A stretch of 37,381 nucleotides of DNA from Opitutia bacterium (GCA_947453695.1 CANGHW010000040.1:1-37381); one strand, 5' to 3'; positions 26,947 through 35,231 are shown, counted from the first letter of the stretch. Numbers and translations: made by a program. The notes: generated from the letters alone by a model not told the origin.

Positions 26947-29238
26947 GTGCCGCCCGTTCCTCCCCCCGCCTCGTCTCTGCACCGCATCTCCACCCCGCTC
27001 GTTTGCCTCGTGCTCGTGCTGGCTGCGTGCGCGGCCTACTCCAATAGCTTTTCCGGGCCCTTCCTCTATGACGACGTGCCGTCGATTAAGGACAACCCCA
27101 GCATCCGCCAGCTGTGGCCCCTCTCGACCGTCCTCATCCCGCCCAACGACAGCGGCATCACCGTCAACGGCCGCCCCCTAGTAAATCTCTCACTCGCGAT
27201 CAACTACGCCTTCGGAGGTTTGAATGTCTTTGGCTACCACGTCGTCAATTTGCTGATCCACGTCCTGGCCGGGTTGGCGCTTTTCGGCTCGGTGCGGCGA
27301 GCCCTGCAGCTGCCCAAGCTTAAGGCCCTGATCGGCCCCGGTGATCTAAGCACACCGATCGCCTTCTGCTCGGCCCTCCTGTGGTTGGTGCATCCCCTGC
27401 AGACCGAGTCCGTCACCTACGTGATCCAGCGGGCCGAATCACTCGTCGGTCTCTTCTACCTCGTCACGTTCTACTGCTTTGTCCGTTATGTGGAAAATCC
27501 CGCGCGCCGTCTCTGGGCCGCGCTCACCGTCCTCTCCTGTCTGGCGGGCATGGCGAGCAAGGAGGTCATGGCCTCCGCCCCGCTCCTCGTGTTGGTTTTT
27601 GACCGGGCCGCCGTGAGCGGAACGTTTCGCGACGCCTGGCAGCGGCACCGCGGCCTCTACCTGGGCCTGGCCGCCACTTGGATCCCGCTCGCCTTCCTCG
27701 TTGCCCACACCGGCGGCCGCGGTGGCACCGCAGGCTTCGGCGCCGGAGGCGTGACCAGCTGGCAATACGCCCTGACCTCCGCTCTCGCCATCGGCAAATA
27801 TCTCAAGCTCACCTTCTGGCCATCCCAGTTGGTTTTCGACTACGGCGTCGGGATTGAGCGCGAGCTGCTCCCCGTTCTACCCCAGTCCCTCATGATCGTG
27901 ACCTTGCTCGCCCTGGGCGCCTACGCGCTGGTGAAGCTCCCGATCGTGGGATTCATCGCGCTCTGGTTTTTCGCCATTCTCGGCCCGAGTTCGAGCATCA
28001 TTCCGATCGCCAGCGAAACCATGGCCGAGCACCGCATGTATCTGCCGCTCGCGGCCATCACCACGCTCGTGGCCTGCCTCGCCGCGCGCTATCTCAAGCG
28101 CGTCTTCCTGATCGCCCACGTCGCCATTGGCCTGGTCTTCATTTTCCTGACGGTGGAGCGCAACAAGGACTATTCCCACGAGCTCATCCTGTGGAAGGAC
28201 GCCCAGACGAAATACCCCATTAACGCCCGCGCCCACAACAACGTCGGCGAAATCTATTTCCGTCAGGACAAGTTCGACGAAGCCATCGCCTGCTTCCGCG
28301 AAGCCGTGCGGCTCCTGCCCAACTACACCGACGCCCTCAACAACCTCGGCAATAGTCTGACCCAGCGCGGCGCCCCGACTGAGGCCCTGCCTTTCCTTAA
28401 TCAGGCGCTGATCTTCAAGCCGAACTACGCCGAGACCTATAACAACCTCGGCAATGCCTATTACCAATTGGGCGACCGCGAGAAGGCCATCGCTCACTAC
28501 TCCAAGTCCATTGAACTGAAACCGCATTTCGCCGAGGCCCACAACAATTTGGGCGTGGTGCTCGGCGAGCTCGGCCAGGACCAGCAGGCGATCCCGCACT
28601 ACGAGATCGCGCTGAAATACAAGGACTCCTACGCCGACGCCCACTACAACTACGGCAACGCCCTCTCCCGCACCGGGCACCCCGCCGAGGCGGAAAAACA
28701 ATACCACATCGCCCTCGGTCTGCGCCCCCGCTACGCCGAAGCGCTCAACAATCTCGGCGGCATTTATTTCAATCGCGGCGACCTCGAGAAGGCCAAGCAG
28801 AACTACAAGGCTGCCTTGGAGATCAAACCCGACTACCCCGATGCGCACAACAACATGGGCGTGGCACTCTTCCAGGCCAACCTGCTCACCGAAGCCCTCC
28901 CTTACTTCACCACCGCATTGAAGCTAAAGCCCGACTACCGGGACGCCAAAAATAACTCGGCCGAGATCTACAATATCCTCGGGGCCGAGGCCGTCACCAA
29001 AAACGACCTCACCAAGGCCAGAGACTACTTCGAGCGCGCCGTGCGCCTCAATAAGGACCACCCCAGTGCCAACAATAACCTCGGCGTCGTGCTCTGGCGC
29101 GCCGGTTATCCTGACCTCGCGGTCCCTTATATGAAGGAAGCCATCCGAATAAAACCGGACTACACCGACGCAATCGACGCCCTCAAGGAAATCGAAGCGC
29201 AGCTCCAAAAGGCCAAAGCCGCGAAGGCCAAGTCTTAG
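26947..29238 (+). CDS. Polytopic membrane protein with nine C-terminal TPRs (TMTC/GT-C-like)
   Basis: A 763-residue protein from GTG 26947; the upstream frame would run into the divergent ATPase gene. Residues 1-400 hold about ten membrane helices and the segments PFLYDDVPSIKDN and GRPLVNLSLAINYAFGG, which resemble bacterial TMTC-type or PMT-like glycosyltransferase (GT-C) proteins. From about 425 come nine TPRs with NNLG-type first helices (HNNVGEIYFRQDKFDEAIAC, YNNLGNAYYQLGDREKAIAH and others). The eighth is lengthened by seven residues. A capping helix and Lys/Ala-rich tail follow. The TPR face is probably periplasmic. It may transfer sugars to proteins or lipids beside the Wzt gene; that is inference. 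Confidence 0.8.
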   Translation: MPPVPPPASSLHRISTPLVCLVLVLAACAAYSNSFSGPFLYDDVPSIKDNPSIRQLWPLSTVLIPPNDSGITVNGRPLVNLSLAINYAFGGLNVFGYHVVNLLIHVLAGLALFGSVRRALQLPKLKALIGPGDLSTPIAFCSALLWLVHPLQTESVTYVIQRAESLVGLFYLVTFYCFVRYVENPARRLWAALTVLSCLAGMASKEVMASAPLLVLVFDRAAVSGTFRDAWQRHRGLYLGLAATWIPLAFLVAHTGGRGGTAGFGAGGVTSWQYALTSALAIGKYLKLTFWPSQLVFDYGVGIERELLPVLPQSLMIVTLLALGAYALVKLPIVGFIALWFFAILGPSSSIIPIASETMAEHRMYLPLAAITTLVACLAARYLKRVFLIAHVAIGLVFIFLTVERNKDYSHELILWKDAQTKYPINARAHNNVGEIYFRQDKFDEAIACFREAVRLLPNYTDALNNLGNSLTQRGAPTEALPFLNQALIFKPNYAETYNNLGNAYYQLGDREKAIAHYSKSIELKPHFAEAHNNLGVVLGELGQDQQAIPHYEIALKYKDSYADAHYNYGNALSRTGHPAEAEKQYHIALGLRPRYAEALNNLGGIYFNRGDLEKAKQNYKAALEIKPDYPDAHNNMGVALFQANLLTEALPYFTTALKLKPDYRDAKNNSAEIYNILGAEAVTKNDLTKARDYFERAVRLNKDHPSANNNLGVVLWRAGYPDLAVPYMKEAIRIKPDYTDAIDALKEIEAQLQKAKAAKAKS

Positions 29239-29267
29239 TCCCGACTCGTCCCCCGCCGCCCTCCGTC

Positions 29268-29293
29268 GTTGGCGCGCTCATCAGCGCGACAAC
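29268..29293. terminator. Hairpin between convergent genes
   Basis: GTTG, one mismatch, CGCGCT, loop CATC, AGCGCG, one mismatch, CAAC. Eleven positions pair in ten pairs around one G-A mismatch. It lies 30 bases past the TPR gene stop and 24 bases past the lipoprotein gene end on the other strand. There is no T-run, so a bidirectional terminator is plausible but not proven. Confidence 0.4.
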
Positions 29294-29317
29294 TCGGCGA
29301 AGCGGCCCCACCTCGAA

Positions 29318-29989
29318 TTAAGGTCCTTGCTTCCCTGCGGCCGCCGCCGGCGCTGGCGTCGAAGCCCCTGCGGCAGTGGCCCGCGACTCCAGCGTCTTCA
29401 CCGCCGTCTCACGCACGGATGCCACCGTCGCCGAATTCTGCGGCACATCGATGGTCGTCTGAAACTTTGTATCTGTGGCGGCAAAGCTCGCCGCCACCGC
29501 CGAGAGCAGCGGCATCGCATTCTCCACGCGCCCCGACAACCCTTGGATCGTCACGCGCACATTCCAAATCTCGGGCTCGCGCGAAAGCTCCATCGCCTTC
29601 CCGACATTGGGGCGGGCCGAGAGCTCGAGAAACGTCTCGCGCGCCGAAGGGTCAAGACGCGGGCCGCTTTCCTGGCCGCACTGCACTTCGATTAACAAAT
29701 CGGCCGGCGCAATCGTCGGCGCTTCATACATGCCTTCATGCGCCAGCGCCGCCGTGATGCACGCGGCCACCACCGAAAGATTCACCGGCTGCCCCGCCAG
29801 TGAGCGCTTGCCCACGAGCCGAAACGATTTGCCCGCGGGCTTCGTGACACCCGCCGCGCAGATCGCGTCCACCCCCACCTTGTGCTTCGGGACAAAAATA
29901 CTGCCACAGCCCGCCAAGAGGAGCGCGACGACTGCGCTCGCTACGAGCTGCCGTCCCTGGTTCCATAGCGTAAATCTGGGGTGGTTCAT
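29318..29989 (-). CDS. Putative outer membrane lipoprotein of unknown function
   Basis: A 223-residue protein with a lipoprotein signal: positive start, hydrophobic VASAVVALLLAGC and cysteine at the end of the lipobox. After it come GVTKPAGKSFRLVGKRSLAG and AACITAALAHEGMYEAP, then a segment ending in APADLLIEVQCG. This vaguely resembles DUF4136-like lipoproteins, which bind to the outer membrane, but I cannot confirm it. The tail (ASTPAPAAAAGKQ) is low-complexity. It lies downstream of ptsI in the same direction, 89 bases away, and convergent with the TPR gene. Confidence 0.7.
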   Translation of the reverse strand: MNHPRFTLWNQGRQLVASAVVALLLAGCGSIFVPKHKVGVDAICAAGVTKPAGKSFRLVGKRSLAGQPVNLSVVAACITAALAHEGMYEAPTIAPADLLIEVQCGQESGPRLDPSARETFLELSARPNVGKAMELSREPEIWNVRVTIQGLSGRVENAMPLLSAVAASFAATDTKFQTTIDVPQNSATVASVRETAVKTLESRATAAGASTPAPAAAAGKQGP

Positions 29990-30078
29990 CCGTTGAACAT
30001 TCCTAGCGGTAAACGTATCCGCCCGATTCGCAACTGGCGGCGTGTAACCATCATGTTACTCGGCACGCCCATTTCCGC

Positions 30079-31842
30079 TCAATCGACCGTCACGCGCGCC
30101 CGATAAAAGGCGTCGCACCGCGCGTAGATTTCCTTCGGGGACGAGAGCGTCAGCGCCTCGGCCGCGAGCGCCCGCGCATCGGACATCTTCATTGCGCGCA
30201 CCAAGTATTTCACCGAGGGCAGCCACGCCGGCGACATGCTCAAGCCATCGATGCCGAGCCCCAGCAGCAACGGCGCAAACACCGGGTCGCCCGCCATCTC
30301 GCCACATACGCTGACCGGCACGCCTTGTTTGTGCGCCTCGTCGACGACGTGTTTCAGGGTGCGGATCACCGCTGGATGCGTGGGCTCGTAAAGGTGCGCG
30401 ATGCGATCATTCACCCGGTCGATCGCCAGCAGGTATTGGATGAGATCGTTGGTGCCGATGCTGAAGAACGCACACTCCTTGGCCAGCAGGTCCGCCGTCA
30501 CCGCCGCACTAGGAATCTCGATCATCGCGCCGATTTCGAGGTTCTCGTCAAAAGGCACGCCCTTCCCTTTAAGCTCCGTCATGCACTCGGCGAGCACGGC
30601 ATTGGCCCGCAGGAGTTCTTCGTTCCCACTGATCATCGGATACATGATCCGCACCTTGCCATGCGCGCTCGCCCGCAAGATCGCCCGCAGCTGGTCCTTG
30701 AAAATATCCTGATGCTCGAGGCAGAACCGGATCGCCCGGAAACCCATAAAGGGATTGTTCTCTTTCGGAAAGAGGTCGGGATTGCCCGCCATCGGCTTGT
30801 CGCCGCCGAGATCCAGCGTGCGGATGATCACCGGATGCGGCGCGACCGCATCCGCCACCGCCTTGTAAGCGAGAAACTGCTCCTGCTCCGTCGGCACCCG
30901 CGAAGAGTTGAGAAACAAATACTCCGTGCGGTAGAGCCCCACCCCCGCCGCAGCATAGGCCTTAACCTGGGCGACTTCGTCCACCTTCTCGATATTCGCC
31001 ATCAGCGATACCGCGACGCCGTCCAGCGTCACCGCGGCCTGGCGATTGGCCTCCATGAGGCGCGCCTCGAACGACTTCTTCTTCTCCTGAATCTTTCCGT
31101 AGCGGAACAGCGTGCTCTCCGAGGGATTGAGAATTACGACGCCGTCGTAGCCATCCACGATCGCCCAATCGCCATTCTTCGCCCGCTTCGTGAGATTGCG
31201 CACGCCCACGACCGCCGGGACTTTCATCGAGCGCGCCACGATCACCGCATGGCTCGTCTTGCTGCCCGAGTCCGTCACTAGGCCGATCGCCGCGCTGCGG
31301 TCGATGCTCGCCGAGTCCGACGGCGAGATATCATTGGCCACCACGATGCGCTTGTCCGCCAGCCGGCTGAGCGAGTTCTCGGCCTGTCCGAGCAAATTCT
31401 GCAGAACCCTCTGCGCCACATCGCGGATGTCACCCGAGCGCTCGCGCAGATACTCGTCATCGATTTCGGAAAACGCCTTGATGTAGCGCGCCGAGACTTG
31501 GTTGAAGCAGGTCTCGATATTGCGCCCCGAATTCTCGAATTCCCGGATCGTCTCCCCGATCAGGGCCTGATCCTCGAGCACCATCAGATGCGCGTCGAAG
31601 ATCAGCGCCTCCTCGGGGCCGATGTTTTTCTCCACCTCGTTCTTGATCTTCGAAATTTGCTGCCTCGTCGCGAGCAACGCCCGGTCGAACCGCGCCACTT
31701 CGTCGATGCGTTTCTCCGGCTCCACCTGGTAGCTCGGCACCTCGACATCGCTCTGAATATAGACGAAGATCTGACCATACGCGATGCCCTGCGAGGCTGC
31801 GATGCCTTGCACAGTAAGTTCGGTTTTGGCGGGCGGTGGCAT
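30079..31842 (-). CDS. ptsI: Phosphoenolpyruvate-protein phosphotransferase (Enzyme I)
   Basis: Enzyme I transfers phosphate from PEP to HPr, feeding the PTS or an HPr-kinase regulatory system. The 587-residue length is normal. The N-terminal part has GIAYGQIFVY and the active-site His198 in GSKTSHAVIVARS. The PEP-binding half has LYRTEYLFLNSSRVPTEQEQ, RTLDLGGDKPM, FRAIRFCL, MYPMISG, FSIGTNDLIQYLLAIDR and VCGEMAGDP with the catalytic Cys. No HPr or EII genes are in the window, so it may serve regulation as much as sugar uptake. Confidence 0.96.
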   Translation of the reverse strand: MPPPAKTELTVQGIAASQGIAYGQIFVYIQSDVEVPSYQVEPEKRIDEVARFDRALLATRQQISKIKNEVEKNIGPEEALIFDAHLMVLEDQALIGETIREFENSGRNIETCFNQVSARYIKAFSEIDDEYLRERSGDIRDVAQRVLQNLLGQAENSLSRLADKRIVVANDISPSDSASIDRSAAIGLVTDSGSKTSHAVIVARSMKVPAVVGVRNLTKRAKNGDWAIVDGYDGVVILNPSESTLFRYGKIQEKKKSFEARLMEANRQAAVTLDGVAVSLMANIEKVDEVAQVKAYAAAGVGLYRTEYLFLNSSRVPTEQEQFLAYKAVADAVAPHPVIIRTLDLGGDKPMAGNPDLFPKENNPFMGFRAIRFCLEHQDIFKDQLRAILRASAHGKVRIMYPMISGNEELLRANAVLAECMTELKGKGVPFDENLEIGAMIEIPSAAVTADLLAKECAFFSIGTNDLIQYLLAIDRVNDRIAHLYEPTHPAVIRTLKHVVDEAHKQGVPVSVCGEMAGDPVFAPLLLGLGIDGLSMSPAWLPSVKYLVRAMKMSDARALAAEALTLSSPKEIYARCDAFYRARVTVD

Positions 31843-31857
31843 TTATTACTTCGTGCT

Positions 31858-31881
31858 GCCGGCGTTCGGCGCCGCGCCGGC
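31858..31881. other. Hairpin upstream of ptsI
   Basis: GCCGGCG (31858-31864), ten-base loop, CGCCGGC (31875-31881). It lies 16 bases ahead of the ptsI start codon, on the leader side. It could influence ptsI translation or end ispE transcription; there is no T-run. Confidence 0.4.
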
Positions 31882-31924
31882 GTGCCTTGATAACGCGCCA
31901 CCTGCGCCATGGGTCAACGCGGAT

Positions 31925-32821
31925 TTACGCGATTTGCGTTTCTACCACAAAGGTTTCTTCCCCCCACGCCGCCCGGATCGCTGTCCCCATCTCCGCCACC
32001 GGCGTCCCGTCGCCCAACAACGCGAAACACGCGCTTCCGCTCCCGCTCATCCGCGCCTCCACGCCAAACCGCTCGCGCAACTGCGCCAGCAGCACCGGCA
32101 GCGCGATGAACTTCTCAAACGCCACGCCTTCCATGTTGTTAAACAACAGTTCCTCCGCGCGCGCCGCGCCTTCGACCCACGCCGCCAGCCGCGCCTCCGC
32201 CGCCGGCCCGGGCAGGTAATGGCGCGCCCCGTCGGCCGCCATCTGGCGATACGCCCACGGCGTCGCGATGCCGAACTCCGGTTTGAAGATCAAGACGCGC
32301 CGCCCGCGCAGTCGACCCGCAGCCGCCTCCGCCAGCGCCTCCACGCGCTCGCCGCGCCCGCGCATCACCACCGGCCCGCCGCGAAGAAACAGCGGACAAT
32401 CCGACCCCAGCGTCGCCGCCACCTCTGCCAGCTTCGCTTCCGCCATTACTCCGCCCGCCAATTCATTCAGCGCCCGCAGCGCCGCCACCGCATCACTGCT
32501 CCCGCCACCGAGCCCCGCGCCCATCGGCACGCGTTTCTCGAGGGTAAATTTCGCCCCGCCCGCCCAGCCCGTCGCCGCGGCAAACGCCGCCGCCGCCTTC
32601 AGCACGAGGTTCGTCTCGTCCTTGGGAACCGTCGGATCATCGCACGTCAGCGCAAAGGCTTTCCCGCCTGCGTCCGCGGTCTGCGGCTCCACGTGCAGGG
32701 TGTCGCCATGCTTCACCGTCACCACCACCGACACCAAATCATGAAACCCATCCGCCCGGCGTCCCGTAATCGCGAGAAACAGGTTTAGCTTGGCCGGAGC
32801 AAAAATCGCACACGCACTCAT
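31925..32821 (-). CDS. ispE: 4-diphosphocytidyl-2-C-methyl-D-erythritol kinase
   Basis: IspE phosphorylates CDP-methylerythritol, a step in the MEP isoprenoid pathway. The GHMP-kinase fold shows APAKLNLFLAI near the start, the glycine-rich ATP loop VPMGAGLGGGSSDAV and the C-terminal SGSGSACFAL. From ATG 32821 (MSACAIFAPAK) the protein has about 298 residues, the usual length. The upstream frame to 32875 adds residues that do not match the family, but ATG 32833 is also possible. It is transcribed away from ispD and ispF, with pyrF between them on the opposite strand. Confidence 0.94.
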   Translation of the reverse strand: MSACAIFAPAKLNLFLAITGRRADGFHDLVSVVVTVKHGDTLHVEPQTADAGGKAFALTCDDPTVPKDETNLVLKAAAAFAAATGWAGGAKFTLEKRVPMGAGLGGGSSDAVAALRALNELAGGVMAEAKLAEVAATLGSDCPLFLRGGPVVMRGRGERVEALAEAAAGRLRGRRVLIFKPEFGIATPWAYRQMAADGARHYLPGPAAEARLAAWVEGAARAEELLFNNMEGVAFEKFIALPVLLAQLRERFGVEARMSGSGSACFALLGDGTPVAEMGTAIRAAWGEETFVVETQIA

Positions 32822-32900
32822 GCCTCCTGTCATTGCGGGGAGCAGCCCATCGAAGCAACCCCGCAGCACGCCCACTTCCGGTCTGTTCGGAATCGGCAGC

Positions 32901-32917
32901 GGCGGTCTGCGACCGCC
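32901..32917. other. Short palindrome, 7-bp stem
   Basis: GGCGGTC, loop TGC, GACCGCC. It lies upstream of ispE, between divergent ispE and pyrF. It resembles the GGCGGTC-type palindromes that may be dispersed in such genomes, but only one copy of this exact form was noticed here. Confidence 0.45.
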
Positions 32918-32989
32918 GTGCCTTCGTCCCCCTACTGCCGCCCGTTTCCATTCCCCCGCACCCTCCCCTCGCCCCGCGCTCCGCCGTAG

Positions 32990-33009
32990 CCGCGCCGGTT
33001 ACGGCGCGG
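32990..33009. other. Perfect 8-bp palindrome
   Basis: CCGCGCCG, loop GTTA, CGGCGCGG. A perfect hairpin in the ispE-pyrF gap, about 140 bases before the pyrF start. No T-run follows. It could be a repetitive palindromic element or protein-binding site. Confidence 0.45.
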
Positions 33010-33098
33010 TTCCTGCATCTTTCCCTCCGCTTCCCGCCGTGCCCCTTCCCGCTCCACTCGTTCCCGATCGGCCCCCCAAGCCGCAGATTTTGGTTTTT

Positions 33099-33127
33099 GA
33101 TTAGTGCCCATTAATATCCATTAGTGG
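33099..33127. repeat. Three-copy 10-base run before pyrF
   Basis: GATTAGTGCC, CATTAATATC and CATTAGTGG follow each other at exactly 10-base spacing, starting at 33099, 33109 and 33119. The last copy ends 23 bases before the pyrF start codon. The run is AT-rich within GC-rich DNA. It resembles the degenerate ATTAGTG/ATCCGTG-type runs common in intergenic DNA of several environmental phyla (recalled, not checked). Confidence 0.6.
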
Positions 33128-33149
33128 CTTCGTTTCCCGCCACCTCCCG

Positions 33150-33845
33150 ATGCCCTGCGACCTGATTCTCGTCCTCGATGCTCAATCTCCGCGCGAAGTA
33201 ATTCCCGCGCTCCGCCAACTCCAGGGCACCGTCCGGTGGGTCAAGGTCGGCCTCGAGATGTTCTCCGCCTGCGGGCCCGATGCCGTCCGCGAGATCGCTG
33301 ATCAGGGCTTCGATGTCTTCCTCGACCTCAAGCTCCACGACATCCCCAACACCGTCGCCAAGGCCGTCGAATCCATCTCCCGCCTCCCCGTGCGCATGAC
33401 CACGCTGCACACCTGCGGCGGCCGCGAGATGATGCAATGGGCCGTCAAAGCCCAACAGCAGCACAAGCCCGACCTCCTCCTGCTCGGCGTCACCGTGCTT
33501 ACGTCCATGAGCGCCGCCGGCCTCGCCGAAACCGGCCCGACCGACTCGCCGGAGAAACAGGTCGTCCGACTCGGTCGTCTCGCGATCGACTCCGGTCTCC
33601 GCGGCCTCGTCTGCTCCCCGCTCGAGCTCGCTCCCCTGCGCGCCGTCCTCCCGGCCGAGGTCGCGCTCGTCACGCCCGGCATCCGCCCGCGCGGTGCCGA
33701 CGCCGGCGACCAGACGCGCATCATGACGCCCGCCGAGGCCGCCCGCGCCGGCGCCAGCCACATCGTCGTCGGCCGCCCCATCTTCAAAGCCCCCGACCCC
33801 GTCGCCGCCGCCCGCGCGATTCTCGCCGAGCTCGCGGCTCCGTAA
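33150..33845 (+). CDS. pyrF: Orotidine 5'-phosphate decarboxylase
   Basis: PyrF makes UMP from OMP, the last de novo pyrimidine step. The 231-residue barrel begins LILVLDAQSP, with WVKVGLEMFSACGP. It carries the catalytic FLDLKLHDIPNTVAKA (Asp-x-Lys-x-x-Asp), then TLHTCGGREMM, LLGVTVLTSM, LVTPGIRPRGADAGDQTR and SHIVVGRPIF for phosphate binding. Length and motifs match type I enzymes. It precedes ispD by 54 bases in the same direction. Confidence 0.96.
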   Translation: MPCDLILVLDAQSPREVIPALRQLQGTVRWVKVGLEMFSACGPDAVREIADQGFDVFLDLKLHDIPNTVAKAVESISRLPVRMTTLHTCGGREMMQWAVKAQQQHKPDLLLLGVTVLTSMSAAGLAETGPTDSPEKQVVRLGRLAIDSGLRGLVCSPLELAPLRAVLPAEVALVTPGIRPRGADAGDQTRIMTPAEAARAGASHIVVGRPIFKAPDPVAAARAILAELAAP

Positions 33846-33899
33846 GCGTTCGCTCCCACTCCCGGTCCAACCCTCAACACCATCCCCGCCCCACCGCCC

Positions 33900-34610
33900 A
33901 TGAGTCGCACCGCCGCCATCTTCCTCGCCGCCGGTAGCGGCTCCCGCATGGGCGGTGCCGTCGCCGACAAAGTCCTCGCGCCCCTCGCCGGCCGGCCCGT
34001 CTTCTCCCACTCCGCCGCCGCTTTCATGCAGAGCGCCGTCGCCGACCTCTACGTCATAGTCTACCGCGACCAGCGCCAGATGATGGAACTCGCCGCCTAC
34101 GCCCCCACGCCGTCGGTCCTCGTCCGTGGCGGTCGTGAGCGCCAGGACTCCGTTGCCAACGCCCTCGCCGCCCTTCCGGCCGACATCGCCCACGTCTTCA
34201 TCCACGACTGCGCCCGCCCGCTCATCCGCCCCGAGCAACTCGTCGCCCTCCACAAGATCGTCCGCCGCGAGCACGCCGTCGTCCTCGCCCATCGCGTCAC
34301 CGATACCATCAAGGAGCACCGCGACGACGCCCACCTCCGCACCCTCGACCGCCCACGCCTCTGGGCCATGGAGACGCCCCAGGTCTTCAACCGCGACCTC
34401 ATCTGCCGCGCCTACGCCCGCGTCGCGAAAAAGAAACTCCACATCACCGACGACGCCCAAGCCGTGGAGCAACTCGACCACCCGATCGCCCTCCTCGAAA
34501 ACTCCTTCCCGAACCCGAAGCTCACCACGCCCGCCGACCTCGCCTACGTCGAGTTCCTCCTTGCTCGCGAACCCGCCCCGGATGCCCCCGAGGCGCCTGC
34601 CGCCGAGTGA
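33900..34610 (+). CDS. ispD: 2-C-methyl-D-erythritol 4-phosphate cytidylyltransferase
   Basis: IspD makes CDP-methylerythritol from MEP and CTP, two steps before IspF. The 236-residue protein starts AIFLAAGSGSRMGG, the CTP-binding loop with a lysine in VADKVLAPLAG. It continues GGRERQDSVANAL, VFIHDCARPLI, DTIKEH, ETPQVFNRDLI and ITDDAQAVEQLDHP. Its position before ispF agrees with the common ispD-ispF pairing. The C-terminus carries an acidic and Pro/Ala-rich extension of about 12 residues. Confidence 0.95.
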   Translation: MSRTAAIFLAAGSGSRMGGAVADKVLAPLAGRPVFSHSAAAFMQSAVADLYVIVYRDQRQMMELAAYAPTPSVLVRGGRERQDSVANALAALPADIAHVFIHDCARPLIRPEQLVALHKIVRREHAVVLAHRVTDTIKEHRDDAHLRTLDRPRLWAMETPQVFNRDLICRAYARVAKKKLHITDDAQAVEQLDHPIALLENSFPNPKLTTPADLAYVEFLLAREPAPDAPEAPAAE

Positions 34611-34653
34611 GCTCCGTCCCTCGCTCCAAATCAGTTTCGGTCCGCCACCTTTC

Positions 34654-34720
34654 TTCCGTGTCTTCCGTGGGCCGGCTACCTTCGTCCACTTTCTCATTCG
34701 TGTATTTCGTGTGTTTCGTG
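34654..34720. repeat. Nine-base-period TTCGTG runs before ispF
   Basis: TTCCGTG begins at 34654 and 34663. A second run reads ATTCGTG at 34696, TTTCGTG at 34705 and TTTCGTG at 34714, each step being exactly nine bases. The second run ends 32 bases before the ispF start codon. The two runs are separated by 26 bases of different sequence. Similar in style to the 10-base run before pyrF. Confidence 0.65.
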
Positions 34721-34751
34721 GTTCCACCCGCTTCGCTTCGTCTCGCCTGAC

Positions 34752-35231
34752 ATGAAATATCGCATCGGCCACGGCTACGACATCCACCGCATCGTCCCCG
34801 GTCGCCCCATGATCCTCGGCGGCGTTCGCTTCGCTACGGACTACGGCCTCGAAGGCCACTCCGATGCCGACTGCCTCACGCACGCCATCTGCGATGCCAT
34901 CCTCGGTGCCGCCGCACTCCCCGACATCGGCCACTTTTTTCCCAACACCGATCCGGCCTACAAGAACATCGACTCGCAGCTCCTCCTCCAGCGCGTCGTC
35001 GCCGAAGTCACCGCCCGCGGTTATAACATCGCTAACATCGACGCCTCCGTCATCGCCGAGAAGCCCAAGATCTACCCGCACCTCGCCGCGATGAAGGCCG
35101 CCCTCGCCCGCTCCACCGGTCTTCTCCCTGACGAGATCGGCCTCAAGGCCACCACCAACGAGGGCATCGATGAGATCGGCCGCGGTCTCGCCGTCGCCGC
35201 CCACGCCGTCGCCCTCCTTTCTCGCTCCTAA
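34752..35231 (+). CDS. ispF: 2-C-methyl-D-erythritol 2,4-cyclodiphosphate synthase
   Basis: IspF cyclises CDP-ME 2-phosphate to MEcPP. The 159-residue trimer-forming protein has the metal site in RIGHGYDIHR (Asp10, His12). It also shows MILGGVRF, GLEGHSDADCLTHAICDA with a further metal His, DIGHFFPNTDP, ASVIAEKPKI and LKATTNEGID. All are family hallmarks. It lies 141 bases after ispD, a gap that includes the nine-base-period runs. Confidence 0.97.
   Translation: MKYRIGHGYDIHRIVPGRPMILGGVRFATDYGLEGHSDADCLTHAICDAILGAAALPDIGHFFPNTDPAYKNIDSQLLLQRVVAEVTARGYNIANIDASVIAEKPKIYPHLAAMKAALARSTGLLPDEIGLKATTNEGIDEIGRGLAVAAHAVALLSRS

Larger units (their letters stand above)
32822..33149. other. Divergent intergenic region between ispE and pyrF
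   Basis: About 328 bases between two divergent genes. It contains the two palindromes (32901-32917 and 32990-33009), a pyrimidine-rich stretch without a convincing gene (about 32925-33060), and an AT-rich 10-base-period run (33099-33127) next to the pyrF start. Both promoters must lie here, but I could not fix -35 and -10 boxes with confidence. Confidence 0.6.

Noticed and set aside
33111..35204. 697-residue open frame antisense to pyrF, ispD and ispF
   Set aside because: It covers three well-supported genes on the other strand, is low-complexity and Gly/Asp-rich, and matches no family.
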